From: Luteibacter sp. SG786 | GTDB taxonomy: Bacteria > Pseudomonadota > Gammaproteobacteria > Xanthomonadales > Rhodanobacteraceae | Reading direction: 5' to 3' | Length of the DNA stretch: 64,000 bases | Assembly: GCF_011759605.1 (NCBI RefSeq) | Contig: NZ_JAAOYX010000001.1 | Location: 1,848,965-1,912,964 of the forward strand | In this document: piece after piece, positions 1-9,798 of the stretch | Layout of the letters: each line of letters begins with the position of its first letter | Position numbering within the stretch: position 1 is the stretch's first letter | Translations under genes and position numbers: made by a program | Notes under the pieces: model-generated | What the model was told of the DNA's origin: nothing | Databases searched by the model: none | The model's input: the letters and a program-made list of their open reading frames with translations, nothing else

Positions 1-177
1 GGCCAGGCTGTCGAAGCCGGTAACATCATCGTTCGCCAGCGTGGCACCAAGTTCCACGCCGGCGTGGGCGTCGGCCTCGGCCGCGACCACACCCTGTTCG
101 CGCTGGTCGACGGCACCGTGTCGTTCAAGACCCGCGGCGACAAGGGCCGCAAGTTCGTCGACGTCGTCCAGGCGTAA
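1..177 (+). CDS. rpmA: 50S ribosomal protein L27, C-terminal part
   Basis: This is the 58-residue C-terminal part of ribosomal protein L27. The reading frame is open from the first base and stops with TAA. It contains the L27 signatures [15 protein letters not shown] and [13 protein letters not shown]27 sits near the peptidyl-transferase centre of the large subunit. The usual rplU-rpmA-obgE order implies that rplU lies just outside the window. A strong terminator follows within 25 bases. The 5' end is cut by the window edge. Confidence 0.97.
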   Translation, partial: GQAVEAGNIIVRQRGTKFHAGVGVGLGRDHTLFALVDGTVSFKTRGDKGRKFVDVVQA

Positions 178-200
178 GCCTCCCGCGACGCGATAGCGAA

Positions 201-231
201 GGCCCCGCCATAGGCGGGGCTTTTCGTTTTT
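201..231 (+). terminator. rho-independent terminator after rpmA
   Basis: The stem GCCCCGCC/GGCGGGGC with a short ATA loop is followed by TTTTCGTTTTT. It lies just after the rpmA stop and separates it from obgE. Confidence 0.9.
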
Positions 232-242
232 GCGTAATGCGC

Positions 243-1411
<1,169 letters not shown>

Positions 1412-1442
1412 GCCGCGCCCTTCACCGGGAGACCGGCTCTGT

Positions 1443-1523
1443 GTAGGAGCCGGCTACGCCGGCGATCCCGCGGCAGCGGGCATGCTACGGCGAGCGCCCA
1501 TCGCCGCTGAAGCGGCTCCCACA
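1443..1523. repeat. REP-like composite palindrome, copy A
   Basis: An element of about 80 bp bounded by GTAGGAGCCGGCT and its near-complement AGCGGCTCCCAC. It has inner palindromes around GCCGGC and CCCGCGGCAGCGGG. Highly similar copies lie at 2068-2150 (reverse) and 8413-8491. All three are in host intergenic gaps and none is in the prophage. It resembles REP/BIME elements. Confidence 0.8.
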
Positions 1524-1533
1524 CAAAGCCTGT

Positions 1534-1690
1534 ATAGGTGCAAAAAAGCCGGCTTTCGTCAGCCTGCTTTTCATAGGCGCAAAAAAGCCGGCTTTCGTCA
1601 GCCTGCTTTTCATGGGCGCAAAAAAGCCGGCTTTCGCCGGCCCGCTTTTCATAGGTGCAAAAAAAAGCCGGCTTTCGCCGGCTTTTTCCG
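1534..1690. repeat. Tandem 39-bp repeats derived from the rpsT terminator
   Basis: Three consecutive 39-bp units begin at 1534, 1573 and 1612, and a fourth partial unit begins at 1651. Each starts ATAGGTGC or a close variant, followed by an A-run and GCCGGCTTTCG. The unit nearest rpsT forms the perfect hairpin AAAAAGCCGGC-TTTC-GCCGGCTTTTT, a terminator readable in both directions and placed to end rpsT. The outer units have lost pairing in one arm (CGTCAGCCTGC). Confidence 0.85.
1661..1687 (-). terminator. Terminator of rpsT
   Basis: AAAAAAGCCGGC-TTTC-GCCGGCTTTTT is a perfect GC stem with A- and T-runs on either side, 25 bases beyond the rpsT stop. On the minus strand it ends in a U-run. Confidence 0.85.
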
Positions 1691-1712
1691 TGAACAACGA
1701 TGTCGCGCAGGC

Positions 1713-1976
1713 TTACGCCAGGTCGCGGATCTTCGCGTTCAGGCGGCTCTTGTGACGAGCGGCCTTGTTCTTGTGGATGAGGCCACGGGCAGCGTAACGG
1801 TCCATCACCGGCACGGCGACGGCGTAGGCGCTGACGGCGCCGGCCTTATCCTTGGCGTCGATCGCCTTGACGACCTTCTTCAGTGCGGAACGCACCATGG
1901 AACGCGCGCTGACGTTGCGCAGACGGCGCTGCTCCGACTGACGCGCACGCTTCTTCGCGGACTTGATGTTGGCCAA
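1713..1976 (-). CDS. rpsT: 30S ribosomal protein S20
   Basis: S20 of 87 residues, with the family N-terminus [15 protein letters not shown] and a basic helical body. It binds 16S rRNA early in 30S assembly. I start it at the TTG codon 1976-1974, because only from there does the N-terminus match the family. A GGAG lies 6 bases upstream. A TTG start for rpsT is known in Escherichia coli, where it goes with translational autoregulation. The gene is divergent from murJ and is followed by its own terminator and degenerate terminator copies. Confidence 0.96.
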   Translation of the reverse strand: MANIKSAKKRARQSEQRRLRNVSARSMVRSALKKVVKAIDAKDKAGAVSAYAVAVPVMDRYAARGLIHKNKAARHKSRLNAKIRDLA

Positions 1977-2067
1977 GGTAAAGCTCCAGAGTTCGGTTGG
2001 TTTTAAAAAAGACGCCCATTTTGCGGCCAAAGGCGGGTCGCGTCAATAGCTTAGGGCCGCTTCCCCT

Positions 2068-2150
2068 GTGGGAGCCGCTTCAGCGGCGATGGGTGCTTGC
2101 GGGAACCTTGCCCGCTGCCGCGGGATCGCCGGCGTAGCCGGCCCCCACAG
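2068..2150. repeat. REP-like composite palindrome, copy B (reverse orientation)
   Basis: It begins GTGGGAGCCGCTTCAGCGGCGAT and ends with CGGCGTAGCCGGCCCCCAC, the reverse complement of the layout of copy A. It lies in the rpsT-murJ divergent gap. The rest of the gap up to 2287 holds further GC palindromes (CCCGGGCCGCCACGGCCCGGG at about 2190) and presumably the murJ promoter, which I cannot place. Confidence 0.78.
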
Positions 2151-2287
2151 GGGCTTCTCGCCGCCATGGCAGCTCCTACAGCCAGGCAGCCCGGGCCGCC
2201 ACGGCCCGGGAATTGCCAGGAGGCGGACTGTCCTCCGGCCCACCGTGGCTGTCAAACTAGGGGTTTGCGGCAGTCTTTTTCTCCCGG

Positions 2288-3895
2288 ATGAAAACCCCCA
2301 GTCTCCTACGCGGCGTGCTCAGCTTCAGCGGCATGACCATGGTTTCGCGCGTGCTCGGGCTGGTGCGCGACATGGCGATCAACGCCTCCTTCGGCGCCAA
2401 TGCGGCGACCGACGCGTTCTGGGTGGCGTTCCGCATACCCAACTTCATGCGCCGCCTGTTCGCCGAAGGCTCGTTCTCCACCGCCTTCGTGCCGGTATTC
2501 ACCGAAGTGAAGGAAACCCGGCCGCATGCCGACCTGAAACGACTGATGTCGCTCACCTCGGGCACGCTCGGCGGCGTGCTCCTGGTGGTGGTGGCGCTGG
2601 GGGTGATCTTCGCGCCGCAGGTCACGGCGCTGTTCTCGCCGGGTGCCATCGAGGCGCCCGACAAGTTCGAACTCACCGTGGACCTGCTGCGGCTGACTTT
2701 CCCGTTCCTTCTGTTCGTGTCGCTTACCGCGCTGTCGGGCGGGGCGCTCAACAGCTTCCACCGTTTCGGTCTTCCCGCCCTGACGCCCGTCATCCTCAAC
2801 CTTTGCATGATCGCCGGTGCCCTGTGGCTCGCGCCGCGGCTGCATACGCCGATCATGGCCATGGGCTGGGCGATCCTGTTGGCCGGTGCCCTGCAACTGG
2901 CCTTCCAACTGCCCACGTTGCGCAGCCTCGATCTCCTGGCATTGCCGCGCTGGGGTTGGAGTTCGCCCGACGTGCGCCGGATCATGACGCTGATGGTGCC
3001 GACGCTGTTCGGCTCGTCGGTGGCCCAGATCAACCTGTTGCTGGACACGGTGATCGCCTCGCTGCTGATCGCCGGCTCGCAGAGCTGGCTGTCGCAGGCC
3101 GACCGTTTCCTCGAACTGCCCCTGGGCGTGTTCGGCGTGGCCCTGGGCACGGTGATCCTGCCGTCGCTGTCGCGCCACCACGTGGCCACGGACAAGGAGG
3201 GCTTCTCGCGGGCGCTCGACTGGGGCCTGCGTACCACGTTGCTGATCGCCGTGCCGGCGATGTTCGCCCTGATGATCCTGTCCGTGCCGCTGGTTGCCAC
3301 GATCTTTCAGCACGGCCGCTTCACCGCCTTCGACACGAAGATGGCATCGCTGTCCATCTCGGCACTGAGCTTCGGCCTGCCGGCGTTCGCGCTGGTGAAG
3401 GTCGTGCTGCCTGCGTTCTATGCGCGCAAGGACACCCGGACGCCGGTGCGTGCCGGCGTGGCATCGCTGGTGGCGAACATGGTGTTCAACGTGGCCTTCC
3501 TGGCGCTGCTGTTCTTCCTCTGGGCCACCCCTGCGCAGAAGGCGGGTTCGTGGATGGAGGCGCTGGCCACGATCCCGGGCCTGCACATGGCCCTGGGCAT
3601 GGCCAGTGCGCTGGCGAGTTACCTCAACCTGCTGCTGCTCTGGCGCTGGCTGGGCAAGGCGGGCGTGTATTCGCGCCAGCCGGGGTGGGGCAAGCATCTC
3701 GTTCGCCTCGCCGTCGCCTGTGGCGTGATGGTGGCGGTGCTCGTCGCCGGGTTGTACGTGTGGCCGGACTGGAGCGGCGTGGAGAAATGGGAGCGGGTGT
3801 GGCGCCTGGCGGTGCTGGTGTGTGCCGGTGGCGGCGCTTATCTCGCCACCCTGTTCGCGCTCGGCTTCCGCCTACGCGATCTGCGCGCCCACTGA
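2288..3895 (+). CDS. murJ: Lipid II flippase MurJ (MviN)
   Basis: Inner-membrane MOP-superfamily protein of 535 residues that flips lipid II for peptidoglycan synthesis. The N-terminus SFSGMTMVSRVLGLVRD and the following FGANAATDAFWVAFRIPN are diagnostic of MurJ/MviN. The chain shows about 14 hydrophobic segments and the usual length. It heads the chromosomal order murJ-ribF-ileS-lspA. The gap to ribF is 76 bases, so co-transcription is likely. Confidence 0.96.
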   Translation: MKTPSLLRGVLSFSGMTMVSRVLGLVRDMAINASFGANAATDAFWVAFRIPNFMRRLFAEGSFSTAFVPVFTEVKETRPHADLKRLMSLTSGTLGGVLLVVVALGVIFAPQVTALFSPGAIEAPDKFELTVDLLRLTFPFLLFVSLTALSGGALNSFHRFGLPALTPVILNLCMIAGALWLAPRLHTPIMAMGWAILLAGALQLAFQLPTLRSLDLLALPRWGWSSPDVRRIMTLMVPTLFGSSVAQINLLLDTVIASLLIAGSQSWLSQADRFLELPLGVFGVALGTVILPSLSRHHVATDKEGFSRALDWGLRTTLLIAVPAMFALMILSVPLVATIFQHGRFTAFDTKMASLSISALSFGLPAFALVKVVLPAFYARKDTRTPVRAGVASLVANMVFNVAFLALLFFLWATPAQKAGSWMEALATIPGLHMALGMASALASYLNLLLLWRWLGKAGVYSRQPGWGKHLVRLAVACGVMVAVLVAGLYVWPDWSGVEKWERVWRLAVLVCAGGGAYLATLFALGFRLRDLRAH

Positions 3896-3971
3896 CGGTC
3901 CGCAGCGGGCACAGGGGCCGCTATACTGGCCCGATGGCTTTCAATCTGCATCGACTCCAGGGCGCCCCGGC

Positions 3972-4931
3972 ATGACGTTGCGACTCCATCGCGACGTCGA
4001 CGGACCTTGCCTCACGCCCGGCGGCGGCATTGTCGCCATCGGCGCTTTCGACGGGCTGCACCTGGGGCATCAGGCGATCCTTTCCGAGGTACGCCGCCGC
4101 GCCGAGGCGGCCGGGCTGGTGCCCGCGGTGATCAGCTTCGATCCGCTTCCCCGCGCCTATTTCTCGAAGGAGCCGGTCCCGCGGCTTTCCGGCATGCGCG
4201 AGAAGGCCGAGGGCATGGCGGCGGCGGGCATTCACGAACTGCTGTCGCTGCGCTTCGACCGCGCGCTCACCGAGATGTCCGCGGAAGACTTCGTGCGCAA
4301 GGTGATCGTCGGGCGCATGGCCGCCCGCGAGGTGTGGGTGGGCGAGGATTTCCGCTTCGGCCATCGTCGCGGCGGCGATTTCGCGCTGCTGCAGACGATG
4401 GGCCCCGAACTGGGCTTCACCGCCCACGCGGTACCGCCCGTGATCGTCGACGGCGAGCGTGTATCGTCGTCCCGGGTGCGCACCTTGTTGGCCGAAGGCG
4501 ATTTCGCCGGCGCCACGCGCCTGCTGGGCCGGCCCTTCGTCATCGACGGCCACGTCGAGCGCGGCAAGCAGCTTGGCCGCACGCTGGGTTACCCCACGGC
4601 CAACGTGCACCTCGGCGATCGCGTCAGTCCGATCCTGGGCATCTTCGCGGTGCGGATCGGCATCGGCGACGGCCCCTGCAGCTGGCCGGGTGTGGCGAGC
4701 CTCGGCTTCCGCCCCACGGTGAACGAGGTGCGCGAGCCGCTGCTGGAAGCGCACCTGTTCGATTTTTCCGGCGATCTTTACGGCCAGCGCATCGGCGTGG
4801 AGTTCGTTCGGAAGCTGCGCAATGAAGAAAAATTCGACGGCCTCGACGCCCTGACCGCACAGATGCGCCAGGACGAGATCGCCGCCCGACAGGCCCTTGG
4901 GATGAACCCCATACTTGTCGAGTACCCCTAA
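3972..4931 (+). CDS. ribF: Bifunctional riboflavin kinase / FMN adenylyltransferase
   Basis: RibF of 319 residues converts riboflavin to FMN and FMN to FAD. The N-terminal adenylyltransferase domain has [11 protein letters not shown] (nucleotidyl-transferase signature) near residue 20. The C-terminal kinase domain has [11 protein letters not shown] at about residue 200 and FIxPTV-like GFRPTVN. I chose the ATG at 3972 because the protein then begins MTLRLHRDV and reaches the [10 protein letters not shown] strand directly. Longer upstream starts add unrelated sequence. The stop lies 19 bases before ileS. Confidence 0.95.
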   Translation: MTLRLHRDVDGPCLTPGGGIVAIGAFDGLHLGHQAILSEVRRRAEAAGLVPAVISFDPLPRAYFSKEPVPRLSGMREKAEGMAAAGIHELLSLRFDRALTEMSAEDFVRKVIVGRMAAREVWVGEDFRFGHRRGGDFALLQTMGPELGFTAHAVPPVIVDGERVSSSRVRTLLAEGDFAGATRLLGRPFVIDGHVERGKQLGRTLGYPTANVHLGDRVSPILGIFAVRIGIGDGPCSWPGVASLGFRPTVNEVREPLLEAHLFDFSGDLYGQRIGVEFVRKLRNEEKFDGLDALTAQMRQDEIAARQALGMNPILVEYP

Positions 4932-4950
4932 GAGCCCACGGTTCCGAGCG

Positions 4951-7809
4951 ATGACCCAGGATTACAAGAACACCATCAACCTGCCGCAGACGGATTTCCC
5001 GATGCGTGGCGACCTGCCCAAGCGCGAGCCGGGCTGGCTGGCCACGTGGGAGCGCGTGGGCCGCTATGCGCAGATCCAGGAACGCACCGCCGGGCGCGAC
5101 AAGGTTTTCGTGCTGCACGACGGCCCGCCCTACGCGAACGGCGCGATCCACCTCGGCCATGCGGTCAACAAGGTGCTGAAGGACGTGGTGGTCAAGTCGA
5201 AGCTGATGGCAGGCTACCGCGCGCCTTACGTGCCGGGCTGGGATTGCCACGGCCTGCCCATCGAGATCGCCATCGAGAAGAAGTTCGGCAAGGCGGGCGA
5301 CAAGCTCAATGCCGCGGAATTCCGGCAGAAGTGCCGCGAATACGCCATGGCGCAGATCGACCTCCAGCGTGCCGACTTCAAGCGCCTGGGCGTGCTCGGC
5401 GATTGGGAAAAGCCGTATCGCACGCTCGACTTCACCTATGAGGCCGACATGATCCGCGCGCTGGCGCGCATCGTGGCGAATGGCCACGTGGTGCGCGGCG
5501 CCAAGCCCGTCTACTGGTGCTTCGACTGCGGCTCGGCGCTCGCCGAGGCGGAGATCGAATACGCCGACAAGACCTCGCCGGCCGTGGATGTGGCATACGA
5601 CGCCGTCGATCCGGTGTCCTTCGGGGCGCTGTTCGGCATCGCCGCCGGCGACGCGGCCATCGCCGTGCCCATCTGGACCACCACGCCGTGGACGCTGCCG
5701 TCCAGCCAGGCCGTGTCGCTCGGCGGCGAGATCGAATACGTCCTCGTGGAAGGCCCGTCGCGCAACGGCAAGCCGCTGCTGCTGGTGATCGCCGCGGCGC
5801 TCGCGGAAAAGGCGCTGGCGCGTTACGGCGTGGATGCGGTGAACGTGCTCGGCCGCGTGCAGGGCGCAGTGCTGGAGAACCAGCAACTGCGTCATCCGTT
5901 CTATGACAAGCACGTGCCCATCATCCTTGGCGACCACGTGTCGGACGAGGACGGTACCGGTGCCGTGCATACCGCGCCCGATCACGGCGCGGAAGACTTC
6001 GCCGTGGGCCAGAATTACGGTATCGGCACGCTCAATTACGTGGACGGCCGAGGTGTCTATCGCGCCGACCTGCCGCTGGCGGGCGATGTCTCCTTCGCCG
6101 GCATGCACATCTGGAAGGCCAACGACCAGATCGTCGACCTGCTCCGCGACCGCGGCGTGCTGCTCGCCTCGGCGAAGCTCACGCACAGCTATCCGCACTG
6201 CTGGCGGCACAAGACGCCGGTGATCTTCCGCGCCACGCCGCAGTGGTTCATCGGCATGGAGCAGGCCGACCTGCGCCGCACCGCGCTCACCTCGATCAAG
6301 GCCGTGCGTTGGGTGCCGGGCTGGGGCGAGGAGCGCATCGCCGGCATGGTCGAAGGCCGTCCCGACTGGTGCATCTCGCGTCAGCGCACCTGGGGCGTGC
6401 CCATCACCCTGTTCATCGACAAGGACACGCACGAGCCACATCCGGACAGCGTCGAGCTGATGGAGAAGGTGGCGCGGAAGGTGGCCCTCGAAGGCATCGA
6501 CTGCTGGTTCACCCTCGATCCGCGCGAACTCCTCGGCGACGATGCCGACCGCTACGAAAAGGTGACCGACGTCCTCGACGTCTGGTTCGACTCGGGCGTC
6601 AGCCACTTTGCGGTGGTGGGCGCGCGTCCGGAGCTGCAGGCCGGCAACGCCGGCGAATACAAGGTGATGTACCTGGAAGGTTCGGACCAGCATCGCGGCT
6701 GGTTCCAGTCCTCGCTGCTCACGTCGGCCGCCATCCACGGCCGGGCGCCGTACGACCACGTGCTGACCCACGGATTCACCGTGGACGCGCAGGGCCGCAA
6801 GATGTCCAAGTCGCTGGGCAACGGCATCGAGCCGCAGGACATCATGAAGACCCTCGGCGCGGACATCCTGCGTCTGTGGATCTGCTCCACCGATTACCGC
6901 AACGAGATGTCGCTCTCGGACGAGATCCTGAAGCGCGTGGCGGATACCTACCGGCGCATCCGCAACACCACGCGTTTCCTGCTCGGCAACCTGGACGGTT
7001 TCGATCCGGACAAGCACCTGATCGCCACCGACGCCTGCCTCGACCTCGACCGCTGGGCCGTGCAGCAGGCCGCCGATGTACAGGCCGCCATCGTCGCGGC
7101 GTACGAGCGTTACGACTTCCCCGAGATCGTGCAGCGCGTGCAGAACTTCTGCACGAACGAACTGGGCGCGTTGTACCTCGACATCACGAAAGACCGCCTC
7201 TACACGATGCCGACCGACAGCCTGGGCCGGCGCAGCGCGCAGAGCGCGATGTACCGCATCCTCGAAGCGCTGCTGCGCTGGCTGGCGCCCATCGTCAGCT
7301 TCACCGCCGAGGAAGCCTGGGCGGCCATGCCGGGCCGGCGCGACGAGTCGGTGCTGTTCGAGACCTTCTACGAAGGCCTTGACGTGCGCCAGGACGGCGA
7401 CACGCGTGGCTGGTGGGGCACCTTGCTCGCCATTCGCGAGACGGCATCCCGCGTGCTCGAGGGCATGCGCAAGGCGGGCCAGATCGGCGCGTCGCTCGAC
7501 GCCACGCTCACCATCCACGCCGATACCGCCACCCAGGCGGCCCTGGCCGAGTCCGCTCCGGAACTGCGTTTCTTCTTCATCACGTCCGACGTGACGCTCG
7601 CGCCGCTGGACGGCCGTCCGGCCACGGCGGAGCGCGTGGAGCTCGACGGGGCGGAGGTCTACGTGTCCGCGGCGGTGAGCGAGGCGGTGAAGTGCGTGCG
7701 TTGCTGGCACCATCGCCCAGACGTCGGCGTGGACCCGGCGCATCCGGAGATCTGCGGCCGCTGCGTGGAAAACGTGACGGGGCAGGGCGAAGACCGCCGC
7801 TACTTCTGA
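4951..7809 (+). CDS. ileS: Isoleucine-tRNA ligase
   Basis: Class I aminoacyl-tRNA synthetase of 952 residues that charges tRNA-Ile and edits valine. The HIGH-type motif [13 protein letters not shown] is at about 58-70, and the KMSKS loop ([11 protein letters not shown]) is at about 617. The editing-domain motif [13 protein letters not shown] and a C-terminal zinc site (CVRCWHH near 914, then CGRC) are present. The ATG at 4951 gives [20 protein letters not shown], typical of the family. A 12-residue longer start is less likely. Length is standard. Confidence 0.98.
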   Translation: MTQDYKNTINLPQTDFPMRGDLPKREPGWLATWERVGRYAQIQERTAGRDKVFVLHDGPPYANGAIHLGHAVNKVLKDVVVKSKLMAGYRAPYVPGWDCHGLPIEIAIEKKFGKAGDKLNAAEFRQKCREYAMAQIDLQRADFKRLGVLGDWEKPYRTLDFTYEADMIRALARIVANGHVVRGAKPVYWCFDCGSALAEAEIEYADKTSPAVDVAYDAVDPVSFGALFGIAAGDAAIAVPIWTTTPWTLPSSQAVSLGGEIEYVLVEGPSRNGKPLLLVIAAALAEKALARYGVDAVNVLGRVQGAVLENQQLRHPFYDKHVPIILGDHVSDEDGTGAVHTAPDHGAEDFAVGQNYGIGTLNYVDGRGVYRADLPLAGDVSFAGMHIWKANDQIVDLLRDRGVLLASAKLTHSYPHCWRHKTPVIFRATPQWFIGMEQADLRRTALTSIKAVRWVPGWGEERIAGMVEGRPDWCISRQRTWGVPITLFIDKDTHEPHPDSVELMEKVARKVALEGIDCWFTLDPRELLGDDADRYEKVTDVLDVWFDSGVSHFAVVGARPELQAGNAGEYKVMYLEGSDQHRGWFQSSLLTSAAIHGRAPYDHVLTHGFTVDAQGRKMSKSLGNGIEPQDIMKTLGADILRLWICSTDYRNEMSLSDEILKRVADTYRRIRNTTRFLLGNLDGFDPDKHLIATDACLDLDRWAVQQAADVQAAIVAAYERYDFPEIVQRVQNFCTNELGALYLDITKDRLYTMPTDSLGRRSAQSAMYRILEALLRWLAPIVSFTAEEAWAAMPGRRDESVLFETFYEGLDVRQDGDTRGWWGTLLAIRETASRVLEGMRKAGQIGASLDATLTIHADTATQAALAESAPELRFFFITSDVTLAPLDGRPATAERVELDGAEVYVSAAVSEAVKCVRCWHHRPDVGVDPAHPEICGRCVENVTGQGEDRRYF

Positions 7810-7829
7810 CCGGCCGATATCCGCAAGCA

Positions 7830-7858
7830 CCCGTGCCGTTGATGGCACGGGTTTTTCG
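7830..7858 (+). terminator. Terminator-like hairpin between ileS and lspA
   Basis: CCCGTGCC-GTTGAT-GGCACGGG followed by TTTTTCG, in the 55-base gap between ileS and lspA. It would uncouple, or attenuate, lspA from the upstream genes. Confidence 0.8.
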
Positions 7859-7864
7859 TCACCC

Positions 7865-8377
7865 ATGGCTTTCCGAATGACCGCACGCCTGAAACCGAAC
7901 GCACTCTCCTGGCTCTGGCTCGCCGCCGCCATGATCGCCCTCGACCAGCTGACCAAGTGGTGGGCGCTCACGGCCCTGCAGCCGGCGGAGACGCCGCATC
8001 CGGTGATCCCGGGCATCCTCAACTGGACACTCACCTTCAATACCGGCGCGGCCTTCAGCTTCCTCGCCGACAGTGCCGGGTGGCAGCGCTGGTTCTTCGT
8101 GCTGCTGGCCGTGGGCGTGAGCGCCACGCTCGGCGTGTGGCTGTCGCGTACCCCGCGCGCCGACTGGCGCACCGCCGCGCCCCTGGCGCTCATCCTGGGC
8201 GGCGCCCTGGGCAACGTGATCGACCGGCTGCACGCGGCCAAGGTCACCGATTTCATTCAGGTGTTCCTGGGCAGCTATCCCTTCCCGGTGTTCAACGTCG
8301 CCGATTCGGCGATCAGCGTGGGCGCCGTGGCGCTGGTGGTGTTCAGCATGTTCGGCGGCCACAAGTCCGACGCCTGA
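7865..8377 (+). CDS. lspA: Lipoprotein signal peptidase (signal peptidase II)
   Basis: Membrane aspartyl protease of 170 residues that cleaves prolipoprotein signal peptides after lipidation. Four hydrophobic segments are evident. Motifs include [28 protein letters not shown] (catalytic Asp about 119) and [10 protein letters not shown] (catalytic Asp about 146). An ATG at 7877 (MTARLKP) is an alternative start. It follows ileS as in enterobacteria, but the fkpB gene usually found between lspA and ispH is absent, and a REP-like element lies there instead. Confidence 0.96.
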   Translation: MAFRMTARLKPNALSWLWLAAAMIALDQLTKWWALTALQPAETPHPVIPGILNWTLTFNTGAAFSFLADSAGWQRWFFVLLAVGVSATLGVWLSRTPRADWRTAAPLALILGGALGNVIDRLHAAKVTDFIQVFLGSYPFPVFNVADSAISVGAVALVVFSMFGGHKSDA

Positions 8378-8412
8378 TCGCTGCTGCGCGGAGTGGATGG
8401 CCGCGGCTCGTT

Positions 8413-8491
8413 GTGGGAGCCGGCTTTGCCGGCGATCCCGCGGCAGCGGGCACCCTCGCGACCACATATCGCCGCTGAAGCGGCTCCCACA
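8413..8491. repeat. REP-like composite palindrome, copy C
   Basis: GTGGGAGCCGGCTTTGCCGGC at the left end and ATCGCCGCTGAAGCGGCTCCCAC at the right end. The inner CCCGCGGCAGCGGG is the same as in copy A. It lies between lspA and ispH. Confidence 0.8.
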
Positions 8492-8585
8492 GGCCCCGGC
8501 CGGCAGGTCGTGCGATAATCGCCCTGTTCCGCGCCCACAGGCGCCCAGCCCGCTATCACGGCCCCCAGCGGCCCCGAGGTTCCCC

Positions 8586-9527
8586 TTGGACATCATCCTC
8601 GCCAACCCCCGCGGATTCTGCGCCGGCGTCGACCGCGCCATCGCCATCGTGGAGCGGGCGCTCGAGTCGTACGGCGCGCCCATCTACGTGCGCCACGAAG
8701 TGGTGCACAACCGCTACGTCGTGGAGCGCCTGCGCGCCGACGGTGCGGTATTCGTCGAGGAACTGCACGAAGTGCCCGACGGCTCCACCGTGATCTTCAG
8801 CGCGCACGGCGTGCCCAAGGCCGTGCGCGAGGAGGCCGACCGCCGTGGCCTCAACGTGTTCGACGCCACCTGCCCGCTGGTGACCAAGGTGCACATGGAA
8901 GTCGCGCGCCTCGGCCGCGCCGGCCACGACGTGGTGCTGATAGGCCACGCCGGTCATCCGGAAGTGGAAGGCACCATGGGCCAGTGGAACCCCGCCAACA
9001 GCGGCAGCATCTACCTCGTGGAATCGGTGGAGGACGTCGCGGCCCTGGAGCCGAAGCAGCCCGGCAAGCTGGCCTTCGTGACCCAGACCACGCTCTCGGT
9101 GGACGACACCATCGCCATCATCGGCGCGCTGCGGACGAAGTTCGCCACTATCGAGGGGCCGCGCAAGGACGACATCTGCTACGCCACGCAGAACCGCCAG
9201 GACGCCGTGCGCCGCCTCGCCGATGCGGTGGACCTGGTGCTCGTCGTCGGTTCGGTCAACAGCTCCAACTCGAACCGTCTGAAGGAACTGGCCGAGAAGC
9301 AGGGCGTCACCTCCTACCTCATCGACGGCGCCGAGCACATCGAGCGCAGCTGGCTCGAAGGCAAGTCCCGCATCGGCGTGACCGCCGGCGCTTCCGCACC
9401 CGAGAAGCTGGTGCAGGAGGTCATCGCCCGCCTGCAATCCTGGGGCTCCGGCACCGTCCGCGAGCTGGACGGCGAGGCCGAGAACATCACCTTCGCGCTG
9501 CCGAAGGAACTGCGCATGGCCGGCTGA
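8586..9527 (+). CDS. ispH: 4-hydroxy-3-methylbut-2-enyl diphosphate reductase
   Basis: IspH/LytB of 313 residues performs the last step of the MEP isoprenoid pathway, making IPP and DMAPP with an iron-sulfur cluster. The three cluster cysteines are in GFCAGVD (about 12), DATCPLV (about 96) and DDICYATQ (about 198). The TTG codon at 8586 is chosen as start. It gives [14 protein letters not shown], with GAGG 6 bases upstream and a length near the usual 310-316. An in-frame upstream extension has no family resemblance and runs through the REP-like element. Confidence 0.96.
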   Translation: MDIILANPRGFCAGVDRAIAIVERALESYGAPIYVRHEVVHNRYVVERLRADGAVFVEELHEVPDGSTVIFSAHGVPKAVREEADRRGLNVFDATCPLVTKVHMEVARLGRAGHDVVLIGHAGHPEVEGTMGQWNPANSGSIYLVESVEDVAALEPKQPGKLAFVTQTTLSVDDTIAIIGALRTKFATIEGPRKDDICYATQNRQDAVRRLADAVDLVLVVGSVNSSNSNRLKELAEKQGVTSYLIDGAEHIERSWLEGKSRIGVTAGASAPEKLVQEVIARLQSWGSGTVRELDGEAENITFALPKELRMAG

Positions 9528-9570
9528 GGCTTGCACGCCGCCCCGGGGTTCCCCTAGAATTCCGCTTCTC

Positions 9571-9646
9571 GCCGGAATAGCTCAGTTGGTAGAGCGCGTC
9601 ATTCGTAATGATGAGGTCGTAGGTTCGATTCCTATTTCCGGCACCA
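9571..9646 (+). tRNA. tRNA-Thr (anticodon CGT), prophage attachment gene
   Basis: A complete cloverleaf of 76 nt. The acceptor is GCCGGAA/TTCCGGC, the D arm GCTC/GAGC, the anticodon arm CGTCA-TTCGTAA-TGATG with anticodon CGT, and the T arm GTAGG-TTCGATT-CCTAT. CCA is encoded. Its last 20 bases are repeated exactly at 51773-51792, marking integration of the prophage into this gene. The phage-borne copy keeps the tRNA functional. Confidence 0.97.
9627..9646. other. attL core (20 bp)
   Basis: GATTCCTATTTCCGGCACCA, the T-loop-to-CCA part of tRNA-Thr, identical to 51773-51792. A pair of boxes TTGCACA (9759-9765) and CTGCACA (9770-9776), 11 bp apart, lies inside the prophage arm and could be integrase arm sites. 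Confidence 0.9.
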
Positions 9647-9671
9647 TGACTCGGTACACAGTACCTCACAG

Positions 9672-9713
9672 AAGCCCCTAAACGTCCGCTGTAGAACGGA
9701 TTTTAGGGGCTTT
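9672..9713. terminator. Terminator downstream of tRNA-Thr, on the phage side
   Basis: AAGCCCCTAAA and TTTTAGGGGCTTT form a long stem followed by a T-rich tract (TTTCTGTTT). It can end the tRNA transcript. The host's own terminator for this locus was displaced to 51841-51864. Confidence 0.7.
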
Positions 9714-9798
9714 CTGTTTCACCGTTCCCCACCGTATTTCCGCTCTGGCCTCATCGTGTTGCACAATCCCTGCACACGCATGTGCATGGGGATGAGCG

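Noticed and set aside
1534..1690. Possible CRISPR-like array
   Set aside because: The units are contiguous with no spacers and derive from a terminator hairpin. No other direct-repeat/spacer pattern exists in the window.
2306..3697. Long minus-strand frame opposite murJ
   Set aside because: Gln/His/Arg-rich composition typical of antisense to a hydrophobic gene; murJ is well supported.
4624..8256. Very long minus-strand open frame (about 1210 codons) opposite ileS/lspA
   Set aside because: It is a shadow of high-GC coding on the plus strand. Composition is His/Arg/Val-rich with no family pattern, while ileS and lspA are certain.
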